Assembly (NCBI GenBank): GCA_024235035.1
Contig: JACKNE010000017.1
Location: 1-60,000 of the forward strand
Origin: Gammaproteobacteria bacterium
Lineage (GTDB): Bacteria > Pseudomonadota > Gammaproteobacteria > Competibacterales > Competibacteraceae
Direction: 5' to 3'
Length of the DNA: 60,000 bases
In this document: piece by piece, positions 53,190 to 60,000 of the stretch
How the letters are laid out: each line of letters opens with the position of its first letter
Position numbering within the stretch: position 1 is the stretch's first letter
Notes under the pieces: model-generated
Database searches by the model: none
Told to the model about the DNA's origin: nothing
Seen by the model: only the letters and a program-made list of their open reading frames with translations
Program-made: the position numbers and the translations under genes

Positions 53190-54471
53190 TTTGATGACGC
53201 TGTGGGTTCTGATAGCACTGTTAACGGGCTGTCAAGACTTCTTTCCCTGGAGAAAAGATCCACCATCCAGAGCGACCTCAAGGGCTTATACAGACGCAAT
53301 ATCGACACCCGCCGATCCTCCAGGTCGCCACGTCCGCCGCGCAGAACGGCAGGCGCGCATTCAGGCGCAGTGGGCTAATACAGAAGATGCCCTTGTGTTT
53401 CAAGACAGTTTCGATGATCGCTATGCCCGCCGCGCAGAACGGCAGGCGCGCATTCAGGCGCAGTGGGCTAATACAGAAGATGCCCCTGTGTTTCAAGACA
53501 GTTTCGATGATCGCTATGCCCGCCGCGCAGAACGGCGAGCATATGCTGATACTTATCTTTATTCTGGAGAAAGTTTGTCAGCTGTCGATCCTGAGAAAAA
53601 CGACAATAACGAGCTTGCTAGACTGAAAACCATCGTATTACAACATCAGGGCATGGAACGCAGCTATCTACTGTATGTTCCATCGAACTATCGGTCTGGC
53701 CAACCGACGCCCCTGGTTTTCGTATTTCATGGCGGAGGTGGTAATGCTTTGGGAATTGCCAAAACGACGAATATGCATCAACTGGCCGAACAACATGGCT
53801 TCATCGTTGTTTATCCTAATGGCACCGGATTGAATGGCCATCGTCGCCTGACCTGGAATGCCGGCTCCTCCCCACCCCAAGGTTATGCCGAGAACCATAA
53901 TGTGGACGACATTGGCTTTGTCAGCAAAATCTTGCAACAGCTCAAAGGAGCTTACTCCATCGACTCCAAGCGAGTGTATGCAACAGGCCTCTCCAAAGGC
54001 GCAATGTTCGCTTATCGTTTGGGCTGTGAAATGTCCGAACAGTTTGCCGCTATTGCACCGGTTGCCGGCTCACTGACTTATCAGCAATGCCATCCCTCGC
54101 AACCGGTAGCTGTCTTGCATATTCACGGCGATCGTGATCAAAACGTGCCTCTTCAAGGCGGGCGCGCTGCTGCTTCCGCTCGAAATGCCAATCATCGATC
54201 GCCCTTGGATGGTCTGAATCAATGGGGGCGGCAAAACCGATGCGCCGCAACCCTGACGAAAACAACAGTCACTAATGACACAGATCGTTTCTCCTACAAT
54301 GGCTGTAACCGTAGTGGAGAAGTGACTTATTATATTGTGCGCGGCGGTGGACATGGCTGGCCAGGTTCCATCGCAAAACCCAGACAATTACAGCGGCAGG
54401 TCTACATCAGCCATCAATTGCACGCCAGTGATGAAATCTGGAAATTTTTCACTGCGCATCCAAGATCATGA
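53182..54471 (+). CDS. PHB-depolymerase/LpqC-type esterase lipoprotein with repeat linker
   Basis: The start at 53182 (MRNLMTLWVLIALLTGCQDFF) overlaps the previous stop by 8 bp and gives a lipoprotein signal with lipobox LLTGC. Residues 52-113 are two nearly identical 31-residue repeats (RRAERQARIQAQWANTED...) plus the start of a third, forming an Arg/Gln/Asp-rich helical linker. The catalytic domain (about 145-425) has the LYVPSNYRSGQPTPLVFVFHGGGGN oxyanion region, nucleophile GLSKGAMFAYRLGCE (Ser in Gly-x-Ser-x-Gly), acid in HIHGDRDQNVPLQGG and His in RGGGHGWPG. This is the Esterase_phd/PHB depolymerase family, also containing feruloyl and acetylxylan esterases. It is probably anchored in the envelope with the substrate outside. 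Confidence 0.85.
   Translation: MRNLMTLWVLIALLTGCQDFFPWRKDPPSRATSRAYTDAISTPADPPGRHVRRAERQARIQAQWANTEDALVFQDSFDDRYARRAERQARIQAQWANTEDAPVFQDSFDDRYARRAERRAYADTYLYSGESLSAVDPEKNDNNELARLKTIVLQHQGMERSYLLYVPSNYRSGQPTPLVFVFHGGGGNALGIAKTTNMHQLAEQHGFIVVYPNGTGLNGHRRLTWNAGSSPPQGYAENHNVDDIGFVSKILQQLKGAYSIDSKRVYATGLSKGAMFAYRLGCEMSEQFAAIAPVAGSLTYQQCHPSQPVAVLHIHGDRDQNVPLQGGRAAASARNANHRSPLDGLNQWGRQNRCAATLTKTTVTNDTDRFSYNGCNRSGEVTYYIVRGGGHGWPGSIAKPRQLQRQVYISHQLHASDEIWKFFTAHPRS
53335..53536 (+). repeat. 93-bp tandem repeat, two full copies plus a partial third
   Basis: Copy 1 is at 53335-53427 and copy 2 at 53428-53520, differing at one visible position (CCCTTG against CCCCTG); a third copy begins at 53521 and diverges after about 16 bases. 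The unit is in frame (31 codons) inside the esterase gene. Confidence 0.95.
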
Positions 54472-55355
54472 TGCAACCGCTCTTTATCCTGACTTGTATG
54501 CGCTCCTATTCGTCTGTCGTGAGCGCCATGCTAGGCCAGCATCCGCAGATGTATGGTCTACCCGAACTCAATCCATTTCTCGCCGATACGCTAGGCGGGA
54601 TCATACAAAAATTGCAAAACTCGCGTCCCCAAGGCTTGAGCGGTTTATTGCGCACCGTTGCCGAACTTGAATACCAAGAACAAACCGCCAAGACGGTACA
54701 TCAAGCGCATGCTTGGTTTGCAAAGCACGCTCACTGGCCGATGCACGATTTTTTCGCTTATCTTGGCAAAAAGGTAGGAGCACGCATCCTGATCGAGAAA
54801 AGCCCTACTACAGCGATCGATGAACGCCGCTTGGCCCAACTTCACCACCAATTTCCCGATGCGTGTTGTCTGCACTTAGTTCGGCATCCCCGACCAACCT
54901 GTGCTTCCATCTGCGAACTTCAGCAAAAAACGTCCATCCTCACCTCTCGTCGCGCCGGGATACCGGCTGATCCGGAACAGCTATGGCTACGGATCAACTC
55001 CAACATCTTGCGCTTCACTGCTCAACTACCGCCGGATCGCACCTTGGTGATTCAAGGTGAGCAGTTGCTGAGCCAGCCAGAGCTCTACCTGCCACAAATT
55101 ACCGAGTGGCTGGATCTTCGTACCGATGCGATAGCGATTGCTGCCATGCAACATCCCGAACAATCACCCTATGCCTGTCTAGGCCCCCCCAACGCGCCAT
55201 TTGGCCACGATCCCAATTTTCTAAATCATCCGCATTTTGAAAAACGCCCAACCAAGGCCTTTCGGCTTGAAGGACCGCTAGAATGGCAGCCACCTGGCAA
55301 CAGCGGTTTTTCAAAAGCCACTATTAAAGTCGCTAGAATGCTCGGTTATCAATGA
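54468..55355 (+). CDS. Sulfotransferase-like protein, first of a tandem pair
   Basis: A 295-residue protein with sulfotransferase landmarks: a 5'-phosphosulfate loop-like segment LFILTCMRSYSSVVSAMLGQHP at the N-terminus and a 3'-phosphate-binding-like segment CLHLVRHPRPTCAS near residue 140. Other conserved parts shared with its neighbour are LIEKSPTTAID, TEWLDLRTDAIAI and MQHPEQSPYACLGPPNAP. It should move a sulfo group from PAPS to an alcohol or amine of a small molecule or glycan. It overlaps the esterase stop by 4 bp and the next gene by 4 bp (ATGA). A second ATG follows the first directly. No signal peptide. Confidence 0.8.
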   Translation: MMQPLFILTCMRSYSSVVSAMLGQHPQMYGLPELNPFLADTLGGIIQKLQNSRPQGLSGLLRTVAELEYQEQTAKTVHQAHAWFAKHAHWPMHDFFAYLGKKVGARILIEKSPTTAIDERRLAQLHHQFPDACCLHLVRHPRPTCASICELQQKTSILTSRRAGIPADPEQLWLRINSNILRFTAQLPPDRTLVIQGEQLLSQPELYLPQITEWLDLRTDAIAIAAMQHPEQSPYACLGPPNAPFGHDPNFLNHPHFEKRPTKAFRLEGPLEWQPPGNSGFSKATIKVARMLGYQ

Positions 55356-56248
55356 ACACTGACCAACCTCTATTCATCCTTTGCCCTGGTCGTTCATTTT
55401 CTTCGGTGGTTTGCATGGCGATTGGCCAACATCCACAGTTATACGGTCTACCAGAAATTTATCTTGGAATTGTCGATACGCTGAACGAATGGTTTGCACT
55501 GGCTAAAAAGCCAGGCCGCAAGCACATGCACCAGGGCTTATTGCGCGTCATTGCCCAATTACACCATAGCGCCCAGACTGAAGAGGCCGTTCTGGAGGCC
55601 AGAGCCTGGCTTCAGCAACGCTGCGAATGGTCCACGACCAAGCTCTATCATTACTTAGCAGATCGTATTGCTCCTCGGCAACTGGTCGATAAAAGCCCCA
55701 CGATGGGTAAGCAGCAAAATCTTGAACGTCTTCATGCGGTATTCCCAAATGCCTATTTCCTGCACTTGACCCGTCATCCACGTTCGACAGGCAACTCATT
55801 TTTCCGCGTCAAGTCTGCTAAGGCTGCCCTCAAAGGCTATCCTGATCCTGACCGGCTGGCAGCCATGATTGAAAAACACTGGGTGCAGATTCATCAGCAG
55901 ATCCTGCAGTTCACTGATCATTTACCCGAAGGACAAGCCATGCGTTTGCAGGGAGAAGATTTATTGGAAACTCCTGACCGCTATTTCCGGCAAATCGCCG
56001 AATGGTTGAACCTCCGCACCGATTCCGCTGCTATTGGGGCGATGATGCATCCTGAACACTCGCCGTATGCCCATATCGGGCCATCCAACGCTCCTCACGG
56101 TAACAACCGAGGATTTCTGGAACAACCCGAGCTCAAAGTAGGCCGCCCCTCCTTCGTGAGTCTGACTGGGCCTATGGAGTGGTCACGCGAAGGACAGGAT
56201 TTTGCTCCAGCAACACTACGACTGGCTCGACAATTGGGTTATCAGTAG
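55352..56248 (+). CDS. Sulfotransferase-like protein, second of a tandem pair
   Basis: A paralogue of the gene before it: LFILCPGRSFSSVVCMAIGQHP matches the N-terminal loop, LVDKSPTMGKQ the middle motif, FLHLTRHPRSTGNSFF the 3'-phosphate-binding-like site, and MHPEHSPYAHIGPSNAPHGN the C-terminal motif. The two protein sequences are clearly related but well diverged, so the duplication is not recent and the acceptors may differ. It starts within the previous stop (ATGA). 298 residues, cytoplasmic by sequence. Confidence 0.8.
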   Translation: MNTDQPLFILCPGRSFSSVVCMAIGQHPQLYGLPEIYLGIVDTLNEWFALAKKPGRKHMHQGLLRVIAQLHHSAQTEEAVLEARAWLQQRCEWSTTKLYHYLADRIAPRQLVDKSPTMGKQQNLERLHAVFPNAYFLHLTRHPRSTGNSFFRVKSAKAALKGYPDPDRLAAMIEKHWVQIHQQILQFTDHLPEGQAMRLQGEDLLETPDRYFRQIAEWLNLRTDSAAIGAMMHPEHSPYAHIGPSNAPHGNNRGFLEQPELKVGRPSFVSLTGPMEWSREGQDFAPATLRLARQLGYQ

Positions 56249-56278
56249 TTTTCACTCGCAACGGACTTCAAAGCCGCC

Positions 56279-57517
56279 ATGACTTTTTCCAGCAATATCC
56301 ACTTCCGAGCCATTCCTCTCGGTTTTTTGGCGACTCCCGGCGAGCATCGCATTCAAAACGCAGTATTCTTTAAAAAGCGGCTTTATGTAGGTGTCATCAG
56401 CCATCCCGTGGATGCAACGACGACCAGCATAGCCCGCTTGTTGCGCTACTACCCAGGCGCAGAACGCTGGGAAGCCGTTTACGAAGCAGTTGTGGAAAAA
56501 TCGTCAGTTTTAAGCGCTACACGCCCATTTCCACTAGAGCTAGGCTGGCGCGCCTTATCGATTATGCCCATAGACGGGGGTACGGAAGCATTATGTGCTA
56601 CCCTGCTTTCATTGCGAAACGCTCAATTAATCTATTCCACCGATGGTGAGCATTTCGAAGCACTACCTGCAGTAGACGTCAAGCAACCTCGAGCTGCGCC
56701 GTTCGGCCTATTGCATCCGTTTCAAAGCTGGCTATTTGCGACGCCGGTCGGGGCCATGAGTGATGGCCTTTATATGAGAGAGAATGGCCATGCTTCCTTA
56801 TACGTCACGCGTAACCCTCGCACTGGCGACTGGCAACCTGCCAACGCCCCAGGTTTCGGTAATCCTGGCAACGAAGTGGTGCATGGCCTCATTGATTTTC
56901 ACGGCTGGCTTTATGCGGCAGTTGGCAACCCTTTCGCCGGATTCCAACTTTGGCGCACTCAGGCAGTAGGGCCACCGCCGTTTACATGGGAATTAGCGCT
57001 CGATACTGGCGCACGACGCTATACACTAAATCCATCCGTGGCATCGATGGCAATCTTTCAGGACGCCTTGTATTTGGGCACGGGCGTACCGGAAACCGAA
57101 TTGCTATCGGACGAAGTTGCAGGCGCTGAAATCATTCGGATATTCCCAGACAATCGCTGGGAACTGGTCATGGGTAAGCCACGGTTTTCGCCGATTGGCT
57201 TGCAAGTTCCACTGTCCGCCAACAGCCCAGGCTTCGACGATTCTCAGAATACGCTGGTTGCAGCATTGGCCAGTTCCAACGATGTACTCTATGCGGCGGT
57301 CGTGCAACGCAGCCAACGTGAAATTACCGGATTTCAGATTCGGCAAACGGTCGATGGCGAAAACTGGCAACAGCTGCATTCCCCTGCTTTCTTGAATCCT
57401 TGCGCTTACAGTCTACGCGTATTGCTGGCTATGCCAAATTTTTTGCTGGCTGGCGGTGTTTGGAAATTCGAGGCGACAACGCCCGATCCTGAACCAAGTT
57501 TATGGTGCTTTTCCTGA
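56279..57517 (+). CDS. Propeller-like protein of unknown function (paralogue of the 51.7-53.2 kb gene)
   Basis: Last gene of the cassette, 30 bp after the second sulfotransferase gene. The repeats AVFFKKRLYVGVISHP, DFHGWLYAAVGNPFAGFQLWRTQA, IFQDALYLGTGVPE and SSNDVLYAAVVQRS correspond in order to those of the 51.7-53.2 kb protein, and VAGAEIIRIFPDNRWELVMG matches PAAPELIRIHPDGRWDLLIG there. It is shorter (412 residues). No signal peptide and no catalytic motif that I can name. A structural, scaffold or binding role in the same process as its paralogue is the simplest reading. Confidence 0.7.
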   Translation: MTFSSNIHFRAIPLGFLATPGEHRIQNAVFFKKRLYVGVISHPVDATTTSIARLLRYYPGAERWEAVYEAVVEKSSVLSATRPFPLELGWRALSIMPIDGGTEALCATLLSLRNAQLIYSTDGEHFEALPAVDVKQPRAAPFGLLHPFQSWLFATPVGAMSDGLYMRENGHASLYVTRNPRTGDWQPANAPGFGNPGNEVVHGLIDFHGWLYAAVGNPFAGFQLWRTQAVGPPPFTWELALDTGARRYTLNPSVASMAIFQDALYLGTGVPETELLSDEVAGAEIIRIFPDNRWELVMGKPRFSPIGLQVPLSANSPGFDDSQNTLVAALASSNDVLYAAVVQRSQREITGFQIRQTVDGENWQQLHSPAFLNPCAYSLRVLLAMPNFLLAGGVWKFEATTPDPEPSLWCFS

Positions 57518-57589
57518 TTCAACCGCTGAAGTGACAACAGAACCACTATCTGCTCCATGTCACTCACAAAAAATCCTAGGGCATAGAAA

Positions 57590-57620
57590 CCCCCCTGAGC
57601 GTGGAGCGGAGGGGGGTTTT
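57590..57620. terminator. Hairpin terminator shared by the cassette and the rRNA operon
   Basis: CCCCCCT (57590-57596) pairs with AGGGGGG (57610-57616) around a 13-base loop; TTTT follows on the plus strand and, read on the minus strand, TTTC follows. It lies between the end of the plus-strand cassette and the end of the minus-strand 5S gene, so it can stop transcription from both sides. Confidence 0.75.
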
Positions 57621-57629
57621 GGAAGAGGC

Positions 57630-57746
57630 GCCTGGCGATGACCTACTTTAGCATGAGTAACCTCACACGATCATCGGCGCGACGCTGTTTCACGACCGAG
57701 TTCGGGATGGGATCGGGTGGGACCAGCGTGCTGGGGTCGCCAGGCA
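57630..57746 (-). rRNA. rrf: 5S ribosomal RNA
   Basis: The minus strand reads TGCCTGGCGACCCCAGC at the 5' end and GTCATCGCCAGGC at the 3' end, so the two ends pair as helix I (GCCTGGCG with CGCCAGGC). The internal CCCACCCGATCCCATCCCGA and AACTCGG segments are typical of bacterial 5S. Length about 117. It follows the 23S gene after about 64 bp; no tRNA lies between or after. Confidence 0.95.
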
Positions 57747-57787
57747 AAAAAGGGGGTGGTGAGTGCATAAGGGGTTGAGAGGGAAGC

Positions 57788-57806
57788 ACACCCAAGGCTT
57801 GGGTGT
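57788..57806 (-). other. Hairpin in the 23S-5S spacer
   Basis: An 8-bp inverted repeat (ACACCCAA and TTGGGTGT) with a 3-base loop lies a few bases past the 23S 3' end. It may be part of rRNA processing or transcript stability; no T-run follows, so it is not a terminator. Confidence 0.4.
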
Positions 57807-57810
57807 TAGC

Positions 57811-60000
<2,190 letters not shown>

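Noticed and set aside
57747..57810. tRNA gene in the 23S-5S spacer
   Set aside because: The spacer is about 64 bp and holds only a short hairpin, with no cloverleaf.

Overview
The window looks like a chromosomal segment of a GC-rich gammaproteobacterium. The gene set (rmlACD, a full-size type II secretion operon, glmS, ribF-ileS-lspA-ispH, pbpC, dksA, znuABC/zur, nth, ilvD, mutY, one rRNA operon) and the protein sequences fit Gammaproteobacteria. A Competibacter/Contendobacter-like or purple-sulfur-like lineage is possible, but I cannot place it more exactly without a search.

Layout. 1-4.8 kb, minus strand: polysaccharide export genes (Wzm/Wzt-type ABC transporter with two GT4 glycosyltransferases), met tail to tail by a truncated acetyltransferase-like gene at the window edge. 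4.8-8.5 kb: a secreted BNR-repeat (sialidase-fold) protein and a strongly promoted, exported surface protein. 8.5-23.8 kb: one long minus-strand gene run, rmlA-rmlC-rmlD-gspE-F-G-H-I-J-K-L-M-(C/N)-D, ending with a TPR/O-GlcNAc-transferase-like (GT41) gene 19 bp after the secretin gene. Inside it gspL, gspM and the GspC/N-like gene carry at least eleven single-base frame breaks in 1.7 kb. 23.8-25.2 kb: a DEAD-box RNA helicase. 25.7-27.5 kb: a visibly AT-rich island with a DNA methyltransferase and a PD-(D/E)xK nuclease-like protein, probably an acquired restriction-modification pair. 27.6-47 kb: core genes: glmS; ribF, ileS, lspA, ispH; pbpC; a small secreted protein; dksA; a divergent zinc regulon (znuA | zur-znuC-znuB) with a Zur-like palindrome between the arms; nth; ilvD; and a tandem-receiver protein with degenerate GGDEF and EAL domains. 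47-49 kb: a YeeZ-like SDR and mutY, divergent.

49.1-57.5 kb is the most unusual part: seven tightly packed or overlapping plus-strand genes. They encode an alkaline-phosphatase-superfamily phosphohydrolase, an alpha/beta hydrolase, a propeller-like protein of unknown function, a PHB-depolymerase-type lipoprotein with a 93-bp tandem repeat, two tandem sulfotransferase-like proteins, and a second propeller-like paralogue. I do not know this combination as a described pathway. It reads as a tailoring or sulfation cassette of unknown product.

57.6-60 kb: minus-strand rRNA operon end (5S, then the 3' three quarters of 23S, cut by the window edge), facing the cassette across a shared hairpin terminator. 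I saw no tRNA, CRISPR array, insertion sequence or prophage.
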